Both the position numbers and the translations under genes were made by a program. A DNA stretch of 64,000 nt from Brenneria izbisi. GTDB taxonomy: Bacteria > Pseudomonadota > Gammaproteobacteria > Enterobacterales > Enterobacteriaceae. Shown in pieces: positions 18,917 to 28,432 of this stretch. The stretch covers positions 124,001 to 188,000 of the forward strand of contig NZ_JAMPJU010000004.1 of the NCBI RefSeq assembly GCF_025840185.1, read 5' to 3'. Positions within the stretch are counted from its first letter, which is position 1. Each line of letters opens with the position of its first letter. The notes beneath the pieces were generated by a model. The model ran no database searches and was not told where the DNA came from. It saw only the letters and a program-made list of their open reading frames with translations.

Positions 18917-19864
18917 ATGACAACCCCTGCCAATAAATATGCGGCCCAAAAGACCGTGCTGCACCCGCGTAATCGCCATCGTGGTCGTTATGATTTTACT
19001 GCGCTGAAACAGAGCCATCCGGCGTTGATCCCGTTTGTAAAAGTGAATCGTTATGGTGATGAATCGGTGGATTTCGCCGATCCTGACGCGGTAAAAGTAT
19101 TAAATCAGGCGCTGTTGCACCACTTCTATCAGATTGATCACTGGACGATCCCGGCGGGTTTTCTCTGCCCGCCCGTTCCCGGTCGCGCTGACTATATCCA
19201 TCACCTTGCCGATCTGCTGGCTGAAGATAATCACGCCGTTATACCGCGTGAGGCGTCGATGCTGGATGTGGGCTGTGGCGCCAACTGCATTTATCCGCTG
19301 ATTGGTCACCGTGAATACGGCTGGCGTTTTACCGGCAGTGAAATCAACCCGCAGGCGATGCAGGCCGCCAATGCCACTATCGAAGCCAATCCCGGTCTGA
19401 ATCGTGTGATTCGCCTGCGCCGTCAGAAAAACAGCAAAGCCATTCTGACCGGCATTATCCATAAGAATGAAACCTTTGATGCGGTGCTGTGTAATCCGCC
19501 TTTCCACGCTTCGGCTGAGCAAGCGCATCAGGGGTCGCAGCGTAAACTGCATAATCTGGGACTGAACAAACATTCCCCACTCAATTTCGGCGGGCAGCAG
19601 GATGAACTCTGGTGCGACGGGGGCGAGATAGCCTTTATCAGTCAGATGATCGCAGAGAGCGCCGGTTTTGCCCGTCAATGCCTGTGGTTTACCTCGCTGG
19701 TATCCCGCAAGGAGAATCTGCCTGAGCTTTATCGTGCGCTGGAAGCGGTGGGGGCGGAAACGATCAGAACCATCAATATGGCGCAAGGACAGAAACAGAG
19801 CCGTTTTGTGGCATGGAGTTTTTTTGACGGCGCCGCCCGCGCCAGATGGTTACAGAAGCGGTGA
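18917..19864 (+). CDS. rlmF: 23S rRNA (adenine-1618 N6) methyltransferase RlmF
   Basis: 315 residues from the ATG at 18917 (18902 or 18857 are possible but extend beyond the family start). Recognised by [35 protein letters not shown], the SAM motif [15 protein letters not shown] and the catalytic CNPPFH. It methylates A1618 of 23S rRNA. It is convergent with fldB. In E. coli this gene (ybiN) lies elsewhere, so its position here is a local insertion in the conserved block. Confidence 0.93.
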   Translation: MTTPANKYAAQKTVLHPRNRHRGRYDFTALKQSHPALIPFVKVNRYGDESVDFADPDAVKVLNQALLHHFYQIDHWTIPAGFLCPPVPGRADYIHHLADLLAEDNHAVIPREASMLDVGCGANCIYPLIGHREYGWRFTGSEINPQAMQAANATIEANPGLNRVIRLRRQKNSKAILTGIIHKNETFDAVLCNPPFHASAEQAHQGSQRKLHNLGLNKHSPLNFGGQQDELWCDGGEIAFISQMIAESAGFARQCLWFTSLVSRKENLPELYRALEAVGAETIRTINMAQGQKQSRFVAWSFFDGAARARWLQKR

Positions 19865-19874
19865 GCGGCTGGAC

Positions 19875-19905
19875 AATGACTTTTCTGCGCGAATGAAAAG
19901 TCATT
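19875..19905. terminator. Bidirectional hairpin between rlmF and fldB
   Basis: Perfect ten-base arms AATGACTTTT/AAAAGTCATT with an 11-base loop between convergent genes. The A/T-rich arm ends could serve both directions. Confidence 0.55.
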
Positions 19906-19915
19906 ATCATGTCTG

Positions 19916-20434
19916 TTACAGCAAGGTCGCCATTTCTTGCAGAATTTGCTCGCACCACTGTTCTATGCGCTCGTCGCTCAGATCGTATTGATTAACTTCA
20001 TCCAGCGCCAGCCCGACAAACTGTTCGCCATTGGCGGTTAGCGGTTTAGGGCTGGTGAATTCGTAGCCTGCGGTCGGCCAATAGCCGATAAATTTCACGC
20101 CCAGCGGCAGCAGTTGGTCGTGCAGCATACCCAGCGCATCCAGAAACCACTCGCCGTAACCCAGTTGGTCGCCCATGCCATACAACGCCACGATCTTGCC
20201 GTTGAGATTCAGCGTGGCGAGTTGTCCCCAGATATTCTCCCAGTCTTCCTGAATTTCACCGAAATCCCAGGTTGGAATACCGAGGATCAGTATGCTGTAA
20301 TCTTCCATATGCTGCGGATCAACATCTTTGACGTTGTGCAGATCCACCAGATCTTCACCCAGAATGACGCGGATCTTCTCCGCCGCCATTTCGGTATAGC
20401 AAGTGCTTGAGCCGTAAAACAGACCGATTTTCAT
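19916..20434 (-). CDS. fldB: Flavodoxin FldB
   Basis: 172 residues from ATG 20434 ([15 protein letters not shown]); a TTG at 20440 is the longer alternative. The phosphate-binding loop is GSSTCYTE, and the FMN-contacting segments [13 protein letters not shown] and [15 protein letters not shown] are present. The long-chain insertion with EFTSPKP marks FldB rather than FldA. It is a soluble electron carrier, SoxRS-inducible in E. coli. It lies next to xerD in E. coli; here yhjE is inserted between. Confidence 0.95.
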   Translation of the reverse strand: MKIGLFYGSSTCYTEMAAEKIRVILGEDLVDLHNVKDVDPQHMEDYSILILGIPTWDFGEIQEDWENIWGQLATLNLNGKIVALYGMGDQLGYGEWFLDALGMLHDQLLPLGVKFIGYWPTAGYEFTSPKPLTANGEQFVGLALDEVNQYDLSDERIEQWCEQILQEMATLL

Positions 20435-20541
20435 AAGCAATAGAATTTGTCAGGTCAACGTGATGTCGGAAGCGGGTATTCTAGAGTGAGAACATCAGGA
20501 AAGAAAGGCGCAGTGAGGGCCATCGCCCTCACCGCAGGGAA

Positions 20542-21867
20542 CTAGCCCAGAGACTGATGACGCGTTTCTTTACTCAATAGCAACGCAATCAGCGTCAGCG
20601 ACGCCATGGCAGCCAGATATACGCCCACATAGAACAAACCGTAATTGGCCGTCAACCAGGCGGCGATATAAGGTGCCACCGATGCGCCCAGAATAGAGGA
20701 GACATTATATGAGAACGAGGCGCCGGTATAACGGACTTCCGTCGGGAACAATTCCGGCAGCAAAGCGCCCATCGGACCGAATGTCAATCCCATCAGGCTC
20801 AGGCCGAGCACCAGAAAACCCATGACCAGCGCCTGGTTGCCGGAACCGAGCAGTGACGGGAACAACATGGAAAATACCAGCATGATGCAGGTCACGATGA
20901 TCATGGTTCTGCGGCGTCCGAAAGCATCCGCCAGATAGCCGGCGACAGGGATCGTCAGACCAAAACCGATAACCGCCACCATCAGCATCCACAAAAAGCT
21001 ATTGCGTGAGAAACCGAGGCCGTCTGGAATCGGCTTGGTGCCGTAAGTCATGGAATACACGGTCATGATGTAGAACAGCGTATAGGTGGCCAGCATGATA
21101 AATGTGCCGAGGATCGTCACTTTCAGGTGTTTGCTGAGCAGCGTAGCCATCGGAATACGTACCTGTTTACCGGCTTTTACCGCCTTGGTGAAAACGGGCG
21201 CTTCATGCAGCGAAACCCGCACATACAGACCAATCAGCACCAATACGGCGGAAGCCACAAACGGCACGCGCCAGCCCCATGACATAAACTGTTCGTCCGT
21301 CAGCAGCCAGGACAGCAGCAGGAACGTTCCATTCGCAAAGAAGAAGCCGATTGGCGCGCCAAGTTGTGGGAATGAGCCGTACAATGCGCGTTTGCGCGCC
21401 GGAGCGTTCTCCGTTGCCAGCAGCGCCGCGCCGCCCCATTCGCCGCCGAGTCCCAGACCTTGACCGAAACGCGCCAGCGCCAACAGGATGGGCGCCATAA
21501 TCCCGATGCTTTCGTAGCTGGGTAGCAAGCCGATCATGACCGTTGAAATCCCCATGGTCAGTAACGAAGCCACCAACGTGACTTTGCGTCCGGCGCGATC
21601 GCCGAAATGACCAAACAACGCCGAACCGATCGGGCGAGCCACGAAAGCAATGGCAAAGGTTGCCAGTGATTGCAGCGTGGCGGCGGTCGGATCGCCCTGC
21701 GGGAAGAAAATATGTGGAAACACCAGCACTGCGGCTGTGGCGTAGATATAGAAATCGAAGAATTCAATGGCGGTGCCCACCAGCGAAGCGATAACAACCT
21801 TGCTGCGTGAATTTACTGGCGGCGCCTCAGCTTCTGCGTCGATAGTTGGAGCGATGGTGGCTTGCAT
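20542..21867 (-). CDS. yhjE: MFS metabolite:H+ symporter, YhjE-like
   Basis: 441 residues, twelve transmembrane segments. Opens with an SRSKVVIASLVGTAIEFFDF block and has the family motifs FGHFGDRAGRKVTL (loop 2-3) and FGRRRTM (loop 8-9). The similarity to E. coli YhjE is very high along the whole chain. It belongs to the metabolite:H+ symporter subfamily (ShiA, ProP); the natural substrate is not known. It sits alone between fldB and xerD. Confidence 0.88.
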   Translation of the reverse strand: MQATIAPTIDAEAEAPPVNSRSKVVIASLVGTAIEFFDFYIYATAAVLVFPHIFFPQGDPTAATLQSLATFAIAFVARPIGSALFGHFGDRAGRKVTLVASLLTMGISTVMIGLLPSYESIGIMAPILLALARFGQGLGLGGEWGGAALLATENAPARKRALYGSFPQLGAPIGFFFANGTFLLLSWLLTDEQFMSWGWRVPFVASAVLVLIGLYVRVSLHEAPVFTKAVKAGKQVRIPMATLLSKHLKVTILGTFIMLATYTLFYIMTVYSMTYGTKPIPDGLGFSRNSFLWMLMVAVIGFGLTIPVAGYLADAFGRRRTMIIVTCIMLVFSMLFPSLLGSGNQALVMGFLVLGLSLMGLTFGPMGALLPELFPTEVRYTGASFSYNVSSILGASVAPYIAAWLTANYGLFYVGVYLAAMASLTLIALLLSKETRHQSLG

Positions 21868-22147
21868 AATGTTTCTTTATTTTAACAACACGAACGATCA
21901 TTCTACGCATAGAAAAACCGGCTTTTCAACGCCGATTATGTAGGGATAAGCCGGGCAGGGAAAAGGCGTTGAGGAGCCTGTTCCGGCATACAGACAATAC
22001 GGAAAATATAATGTGCCAAGGGTCCATTTTTGCCGGAGAATGTTATGGTGATGTTGATGTTCGCGGAATAAGTGAGATCGCACAGAATCGTGCGCGCCTG
22101 AGGCGGCGCTCAGGCATAATAGGCGGACGAATCGAGAGGACACCGTG

Positions 22148-23047
22148 ATGCAAGCTCAGGATCAGGCATTCATCGAACAATTTCTTGATGCGTTGTGGCT
22201 GGAGCGCAATCTGGCGGAAAATACGCTGGAGTCTTATCGGTTGGATTTACGCGCCCTGGCGGACTGGCTGGCGCACCATGATAATGATTTACTGCGCGCG
22301 CAGGCCATCGATCTGCAATCGTTTCTGGCTGAGCGCGTGGAAGGCGGTTATAAGGCCAGCAGCTCCGCACGTTTACTGAGTGCGATGCGCCGCTTGTTTC
22401 AGTATCTTTACCGGGAGAAAATCCGCAGTGACGATCCAAGCGCCGTGTTGTCATCGCCCAAGTTACCGCAGCGTTTACCGAAAGATTTGAGCGAAGCGCA
22501 GGTGGATGCCTTGTTGAATGCGCCGAATGTTGATCAACCGCTGGAATTACGCGATAAAGCCATGCTCGAAGTCTTGTACGCCACGGGTTTGCGCGTTTCT
22601 GAACTGGTGGGGCTGACTATTAGTGATGTCAGCCTGCGTCAAGGCGTGGTGCGGGTGATGGGCAAAGGCAATAAAGAGCGTCTGGTGCCGTTGGGCGAGG
22701 AAGCGGTGTACTGGATCGAGCAGTATCTTGAACATGGTCGACCGTGGCTGCTCAACGGGCGCACCCTGGATGTGTTGTTCCCCAGCAACCGCGCGCAGCA
22801 GATGACGCGTCAGACGTTCTGGCATCGCATCAAGCACTATGCGATGCTGGCGTCCATTGACAGCGGGAAACTGTCGCCGCACGTGCTCCGGCATGCGTTC
22901 GCCACTCACTTGCTGAACCACGGCGCGGATTTACGGGTCGTACAAATGTTGCTGGGCCATAGCGATCTTTCCACCACCCAGATTTATACCCATGTGGCGA
23001 CGGAACGTCTGAAACAGCTACACCAGCAGCATCATCCGCGGGCGTAG
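22148..23047 (+). CDS. xerD: Site-specific tyrosine recombinase XerD
   Basis: 299 residues from ATG 22148 (GTG at 22145 is adjacent). The N-terminal core-binding domain has FLDALWLERNLAENTLESYR. The catalytic set is intact: Arg in TGLRVSELV, Lys in GKGNKERLVPL, HVLRHAF, LLGHSDLST and the nucleophile Tyr in IYTHV. With XerC it resolves chromosome dimers at dif under FtsK control. dsbC and recJ follow as in E. coli. Confidence 0.97.
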   Translation: MQAQDQAFIEQFLDALWLERNLAENTLESYRLDLRALADWLAHHDNDLLRAQAIDLQSFLAERVEGGYKASSSARLLSAMRRLFQYLYREKIRSDDPSAVLSSPKLPQRLPKDLSEAQVDALLNAPNVDQPLELRDKAMLEVLYATGLRVSELVGLTISDVSLRQGVVRVMGKGNKERLVPLGEEAVYWIEQYLEHGRPWLLNGRTLDVLFPSNRAQQMTRQTFWHRIKHYAMLASIDSGKLSPHVLRHAFATHLLNHGADLRVVQMLLGHSDLSTTQIYTHVATERLKQLHQQHHPRA

Positions 23048-23116
23048 CGAAAGATTTTTGCGGCGGCGTGGATCAATACGACGCATTGACAGATACATCG
23101 AAACAGGACTGACAAC

Positions 23117-23833
23117 ATGAAAAAAGGGCTATTACTGCTTTCTTTGCTGGCAGCAACGGCGACGGGTTTTGCTCATGCTGATGATTCGGCAATCAAACAG
23201 ACATTGACTCGTCTGGGAATGCAGAATGCGCAAATCCAGCCTGCGCCGGTTGCGGGCATGAAAACGGTATTGACGGACAGCGGTGTGTTCTATATCAGCG
23301 AGGACGGCAAGCACCTGGTTCAAGGGCCGCTGTATGACGTTAGCGGCGTCTCGCCGGTCAATGTCACTAACCAGATCCTGAAGGGGAAAATGGATGCGTT
23401 GCAGGATCAGATGATCGTTTATAAAGCCGCGCAGGAAAAACACGTCATTACCGTATTTACCGATATCACCTGCGGTTATTGTCAGAAGCTGCATGAGCAG
23501 ATGAAAGATTACAATGCGCTGGGAATTACCGTGCGTTATCTGGCGTTCCCACGTCAGGGGCTGAACTCGCCGGCGGAAAAAGACATGCAATCCATCTGGT
23601 GTATGGCGAACCGCAACAAAGCGTATGATGCCGCGCTGAAAGGCGATGAGATTTCACCTGCCACCTGTAAAACCAACATCGCTGGTCACTACCAGCTTGG
23701 CGTGCAGTTCGGCGTACAGGGAACACCGGCCATTGTTCTGGAAGACGGCGTGGTCGTACCCGGTTATCAGGCGCCGAAAGAGATGTTGGCGATGCTGGAT
23801 GCACACAAGGCGTCGTTGAAAACGGGTGGTTGA
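23117..23833 (+). CDS. dsbC: Thiol:disulfide interchange protein DsbC
   Basis: 238 residues with signal peptide ending FAHA before DDSA. The dimerisation domain is followed by a thioredoxin domain with the active site CGYC at residues 119-122 and the cis-Pro loop QGTPAIV. A second Cys pair (IWCMANR, PATCKTN) gives the structural disulfide. It is a periplasmic disulfide isomerase kept reduced by DsbD. recJ starts 6 bases after the stop. Confidence 0.97.
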   Translation: MKKGLLLLSLLAATATGFAHADDSAIKQTLTRLGMQNAQIQPAPVAGMKTVLTDSGVFYISEDGKHLVQGPLYDVSGVSPVNVTNQILKGKMDALQDQMIVYKAAQEKHVITVFTDITCGYCQKLHEQMKDYNALGITVRYLAFPRQGLNSPAEKDMQSIWCMANRNKAYDAALKGDEISPATCKTNIAGHYQLGVQFGVQGTPAIVLEDGVVVPGYQAPKEMLAMLDAHKASLKTGG

Positions 23834-23839
23834 TGTAGC

Positions 23840-25573
23840 GTGGAACTGATAACTCAACTCCGTCGGCGTCCGCTGATGGAGGATATTGATTTACCGGCAA
23901 CGATGCCGCCTTTGTTGCGTCGCTTGTATGCCCAACGCGGCATAAAAAGACCGCAGGAGTTAGCGCGTAGTCTGCGCGGCCTGTTGGATTACCGTCTGTT
24001 GAGCGGTATCGAACAGGCGGTAGATTTTCTGCAACAGGCGCTGGCCGAACAGCGCCGCATCGTGATTGTCGGGGATTTTGACGCCGACGGCGCCACCAGC
24101 ACCGCGCTGACGGTGCTGGCGCTACGCGGCATGGGCGGCGTTAACGTTAAGTATCTGGTGCCGAACCGCTTTGAAGATGGTTACGGACTTAGCCCGGAAG
24201 TCGTTGCGCAAGCGGCGTCGCTGGGGGCGGAGATTATCATCACGGTGGATAACGGCATCTCTTCTCACGCCGGTGTGGAAGATGCGCATCGGCGCGGCAT
24301 CGCAGTGCTGGTGACCGACCACCATTTGCCGGGAGAAACGCTGCCTGCCGCCGATGCCATGATCAATCCTAATCTGCGTGACTGTGCTTTCCCGTCGAAA
24401 TCGCTGGCGGGCGTGGGTGTGGCGTTTTATCTGATGATGGCGCTGTTTGTGCGCCTGCGCGAAAGCGGCTGGTTTACCGAAAAAGCGCTGGCGGAACCGA
24501 AACTGGCGGAACTGCTGGATCTGGTCGCGCTGGGGACAGTGGCGGATGTGGTGCCGCTGGACGCCAATAACCGTATTCTGGTGGCGCAAGGGCTGAGCCG
24601 CATTCGCGCCGGCGTCTGTCGTCCCGGCATCAAGGCGTTGTTGGAAGTGGCGAACCGCGATGCCCGTCAACTGGTCGCCAGTGATCTGGGGTTTGCGCTT
24701 GGTCCACGGTTGAACGCTGCCGGACGGCTTGATGACATGACCGTGGGGGTGGCGTTGTTACTGAGTGACGACATCACCCAGGCGCGTATGCTGGCCAGCG
24801 ATCTGGATGCATTAAATCAGGATCGCCGTGAAATTGAGCAAGGCATGCAGGTGGAAGCGTTGCGCCTGTGTGAAACGCTGGAGCGCAGCCGGGACGAACT
24901 GCCGTATGGTCTGGCGATGTACCACCCGGAATGGCATCAGGGGGTGGTCGGAATTCTGGCATCCCGCATCAAAGAGCGCTTTCACCGTCCGGTGATTGCG
25001 TTCGCACCGGCGGGTGGCGGCATTCTCAAAGGTTCCGGGCGTTCCATCGCCGGTTTGCATCTGCGTGATGCACTGGAGCGTCTGGATACGCTGTATCCGG
25101 GCCTGATGTTGAAATTCGGCGGTCACGCGATGGCGGCAGGGTTATCGCTGGCGGAAGATCAATTCGAGCGCTTCCGGTTATGTTTTGGCGAACTGGTCGG
25201 CGAATGGCTGGATGCTTCTCAACTGGAAGGCGTGATTTGGTCGGATGGCGAACTGGCGCTGCCGGAGTTGTGTTTATCCACCGCGGAAATGCTGCGGGAC
25301 GCGGGGCCGTGGGGACAATCTTTTCCCGAACCGACGTTTGATGGCCGTTTCCGCATTCTGCAACAGCGGCTGGTGGGCGAGCGGCATTTGAAAGTGATGG
25401 TGGAGCCGATAGACGGCGGCCCGTTGCTGGATGGCATCGCGTTTAATGTGGATACGCTGATGTGGCCTGACAGCAGTGTGCGCTCAGCGGAGCTCGCCTA
25501 TAAGCTGGATGTGAATGAGTTTCGCGGCAAACGGTCGGTGCAATTGCTTATCCAGCATTTATGGCCGCTATAA
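23840..25573 (+). CDS. recJ: Single-strand 5'-3' exonuclease RecJ
   Basis: 577 residues, the same as E. coli RecJ, starting with GTG. DHH phosphoesterase motifs: VGDFDADGATST, VTDNGISSHAG, VTDHHLPGE and, in the DHHA1 part, GSGRSIAGLH and FGGHAMAAG. It degrades single-stranded DNA in mismatch repair, RecF-pathway recombination and stalled-fork processing. The tight spacing to dsbC suggests a common transcript. Confidence 0.97.
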   Translation: MELITQLRRRPLMEDIDLPATMPPLLRRLYAQRGIKRPQELARSLRGLLDYRLLSGIEQAVDFLQQALAEQRRIVIVGDFDADGATSTALTVLALRGMGGVNVKYLVPNRFEDGYGLSPEVVAQAASLGAEIIITVDNGISSHAGVEDAHRRGIAVLVTDHHLPGETLPAADAMINPNLRDCAFPSKSLAGVGVAFYLMMALFVRLRESGWFTEKALAEPKLAELLDLVALGTVADVVPLDANNRILVAQGLSRIRAGVCRPGIKALLEVANRDARQLVASDLGFALGPRLNAAGRLDDMTVGVALLLSDDITQARMLASDLDALNQDRREIEQGMQVEALRLCETLERSRDELPYGLAMYHPEWHQGVVGILASRIKERFHRPVIAFAPAGGGILKGSGRSIAGLHLRDALERLDTLYPGLMLKFGGHAMAAGLSLAEDQFERFRLCFGELVGEWLDASQLEGVIWSDGELALPELCLSTAEMLRDAGPWGQSFPEPTFDGRFRILQQRLVGERHLKVMVEPIDGGPLLDGIAFNVDTLMWPDSSVRSAELAYKLDVNEFRGKRSVQLLIQHLWPL

Positions 25574-25663
25574 CTTGACGGATGAAAGTCTATAAACCAC
25601 GCGCTTAATCCGCTAGAATAGCCCGTTTCCGTTGTCGACGACTTAACGTAAGAACATAAAATC

Positions 25664-26762
25664 ATGTTTGAAATTAATCCGGTAAAAAACCGCATTCAGG
25701 ATCTGTCTGAACGTACCGCCGTTCTTAGGGGGTATCTTTGACTATGATGCCAAGAAAGAACGCCTCGAAGAAGTAAACGCCGAACTGGAGCAACCAGACG
25801 TCTGGAATGAGCCGGAACGCGCTCAGACGCTGGGGAAAGAACGTTCCTCGCTGGAAGCCATTGTGGATACCATCGACCAATTGACCCAGGGGCTGGAAGA
25901 TGTCGCAGGTCTGCTTGAACTGGCGGTGGAAGAAGATGACGAAGATACCTTCAATGAAACCAGCGTGGAACTGGATGCGCTGGAAAACAAATTAAGCCAG
26001 CTTGAGTTCCGCCGTATGTTCTCTGGCGAATATGACAGCGCGGATTGCTATCTGGATATTCAGGCGGGTTCCGGCGGCACCGAAGCGCAGGACTGGGCCA
26101 GCATGCTGGTGCGTATGTACCTGCGCTGGGCGGAAGCCAAAGGCTTCAAAACCGAAATTATCGAAGAGTCTGATGGTGAGGTGGCCGGTACGAAATCCGC
26201 CACCATCAAAATCATGGGCGATTACGCGTTTGGCTGGCTGCGTACTGAAACCGGCGTGCATCGTCTGGTGCGCAAAAGTCCGTTCGACTCCGGTGGTCGC
26301 CGTCATACCTCGTTCAGTTCCGCTTTCGTTTATCCTGAAGTGGACGACGATATCGATATTGAAATCAATCCCGCCGATTTGCGTATTGACGTTTACCGCG
26401 CGTCCGGCGCGGGTGGTCAGCACGTTAACCGAACCGAATCCGCGGTGCGTATCACTCACATTCCGACCAACATTGTCACTCAGTGTCAGAATGACCGTTC
26501 CCAGCATAAAAACAAAGATCAGGCGATGAAGCAGTTGAAAGCGAAACTGTATGAGTTTGAGATGCAAAAGAAAAATGCTGAGAAACAGGCGATGGAAGAC
26601 AACAAGTCGGATATCGGTTGGGGAAGCCAGATCCGCTCTTATGTACTGGATGATTCACGTATCAAGGATTTACGTACCGGCGTGGAAACGCGCAACACTC
26701 AGGCAGTGCTGGATGGCGATCTGGATAAATTTATTGAAGCAAGTTTAAAAGCGGGGTTATAA
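25664..26762 (+). CDS. prfB: Peptide chain release factor 2 with programmed +1 frameshift
   Basis: The start is ATG 25664. After 25 codons the frame hits TGA at 25739-25741, preceded by the slippery CTT and by AGGGGG a few bases upstream, the classic RF2 autoregulation site. Shifting +1 (reading GAC from 25740) continues in frame to the stop at 26762 and gives 365 residues, the E. coli length. The SPF tripeptide (RKSPFDSGG) for stop-codon reading and the GGQ (GAGGQHVN) for hydrolysis are present. The residue before SGAGGQ is Ala, as in most bacteria, not the Thr of E. coli K-12. lysS follows after 8 bases. Confidence 0.97.
25728..25741 (+). promoter_or_regulatory. RF2 frameshift signal
   Basis: AGGGGG acts as an internal Shine-Dalgarno, then TATCTTTGAC: the ribosome slips at CTT over the in-frame TGA when RF2 is scarce. 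This is direct sequence evidence of the standard mechanism. Confidence 0.95.
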
Positions 26763-26770
26763 GAATTCAC

Positions 26771-28288
26771 ATGGCTGAATCACAATCACAGGGTGCCGAT
26801 CTGGGGCAGGATCTGAATAACGAACTGAAAGCGCGCCGTGAAAAGTTGGCTGCGCTGCGTGAAAACGGCATCGCGTTTCCGAATGACTTTCGCCGTGACA
26901 GCACGTCCGATGGTCTGCACGCCGCCTACGACGACAAGGAAAACGAAGAGTTGGAAGCGCTGGACATCGAAGTGACCGTCGCCGGTCGTATGATGACCCG
27001 CCGCATTATGGGTAAGGCGTCTTTCGTTACGTTACAGGATGTGGGTGGTCGTATTCAGCTATATGTTTCCCGCGACGATCTGGCGGAAGGCATTTACAAC
27101 GAGCAGTTTAAAAAATGGGATCTGGGCGATATCCTCGGCGCGCGCGGCAAGCTGTTCAAAACCAAAACCGGTGAATTGTCGGTTCACTGTACCGAACTGC
27201 GTTTGCTGACCAAGGCCTTGCGCCCGCTGCCGGACAAATTCCATGGTCTTGCCGATCAGGAAACCCGTTATCGTCAGCGCTATCTGGATCTGATCGCCAA
27301 CGACGAATCCCGTAATACTTTCCGTATCCGCTCCAAAGTGATGGCGGCGCTCCGCCGCTTCATGGTGGAAAACGGCTTTATGGAAGTGGAAACGCCGATG
27401 ATGCAGGTGATCCCCGGCGGCGCCGCGGCGCGTCCGTTTGTGACGCACCATAATGCGCTGGATATCGACATGTACCTGCGTATTGCGCCGGAACTGTACC
27501 TGAAACGTCTGGTGGTGGGTGGTTTTGAACGCGTATTTGAAATCAACCGCAACTTCCGTAACGAAGGGGTTTCTCCGCGTCATAACCCCGAATTCACCAT
27601 GATGGAACTTTATATGGCGTATGCCGATTATAACGATCTGATCGTGTTGACGGAAAATCTGTTCCGCGCCTTGACGCAGGATGTGCTGGGTTCCACAACG
27701 GTGACCTATGGCGACCAGACTTTCGACTTTGGCAAGCCGTTTGCAAAGCTGACCATGCGCGAAGCCATCTGCAAATACCGCCCGGAAACCAACGTCGCCG
27801 ACCTGGATGATCTGGCTAAAGCCACGGCGATTGCCGAGTCTCTGGGTATCAAGATCGAGAAAAGCTGGGGGCTGGGCCGGATCGTCACCGAGATCTTCGA
27901 AGAGACGGCGGAAAGTAATCTGATTCAGCCGACGTTCATTACCGAGTATCCGGCGGAAGTGTCGCCGCTGGCGCGCCGCAATGATCAGAACCCGGAAATC
28001 ACCGATCGCTTTGAATTCTTTATCGGCGGACGTGAAATCGGTAACGGTTTCTCCGAATTGAATGACGCGGAAGATCAGGCCGAGCGTTTTGCGCAGCAAG
28101 TGAGCGCCAAAGATGCGGGTGATGATGAAGCCATGTTCTACGATGAAGACTACGTGACGGCGCTGGAACACGGTATGCCGCCAACCGCTGGTCTGGGCAT
28201 CGGTATCGACCGTATGGTGATGCTGTTTACCAACAGCCATACCATCCGCGACGTTATTCTGTTTCCGGCGATGCGCCCGCAGAAATAA
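26771..28288 (+). CDS. lysS: Lysyl-tRNA synthetase (class II)
   Basis: 505 residues. OB-fold anticodon domain first ([18 protein letters not shown]), then the class II core with motif 2 [18 protein letters not shown] and motif 3 [13 protein letters not shown]. It charges tRNA-Lys in the cytoplasm. The prfB-lysS arrangement is conserved in enterobacteria. A bidirectional terminator follows. Confidence 0.97.
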   Translation: MAESQSQGADLGQDLNNELKARREKLAALRENGIAFPNDFRRDSTSDGLHAAYDDKENEELEALDIEVTVAGRMMTRRIMGKASFVTLQDVGGRIQLYVSRDDLAEGIYNEQFKKWDLGDILGARGKLFKTKTGELSVHCTELRLLTKALRPLPDKFHGLADQETRYRQRYLDLIANDESRNTFRIRSKVMAALRRFMVENGFMEVETPMMQVIPGGAAARPFVTHHNALDIDMYLRIAPELYLKRLVVGGFERVFEINRNFRNEGVSPRHNPEFTMMELYMAYADYNDLIVLTENLFRALTQDVLGSTTVTYGDQTFDFGKPFAKLTMREAICKYRPETNVADLDDLAKATAIAESLGIKIEKSWGLGRIVTEIFEETAESNLIQPTFITEYPAEVSPLARRNDQNPEITDRFEFFIGGREIGNGFSELNDAEDQAERFAQQVSAKDAGDDEAMFYDEDYVTALEHGMPPTAGLGIGIDRMVMLFTNSHTIRDVILFPAMRPQK

Positions 28289-28297
28289 TGCAACGAT

Positions 28298-28326
28298 AAA
28301 AAACGGCGTGTACAGCGCCGTTTTTT
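28298..28326. terminator. Bidirectional terminator, lysS / GH13 gene
   Basis: AAAAAACGGCG, a short loop, then CGCCGTTTTTT. The stem is flanked by A- and T-runs so it can stop transcription of lysS and of the convergent GH13 gene. Confidence 0.8.
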
Positions 28327-28432
28327 ATCCATTGTCGTCCCTCGTTTCCGGGGGATTTTTGCATCTTTCCCTGCTGATTTCTTTGTGGCGCCTATGCGCC
28401 TTCTTCTCTCATCGCCGCTGCGGTATTCCTGC

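Noticed and set aside
27059..28240. 393-codon frame opposite lysS
   Set aside because: His/Arg-rich antisense shadow of a highly conserved gene.
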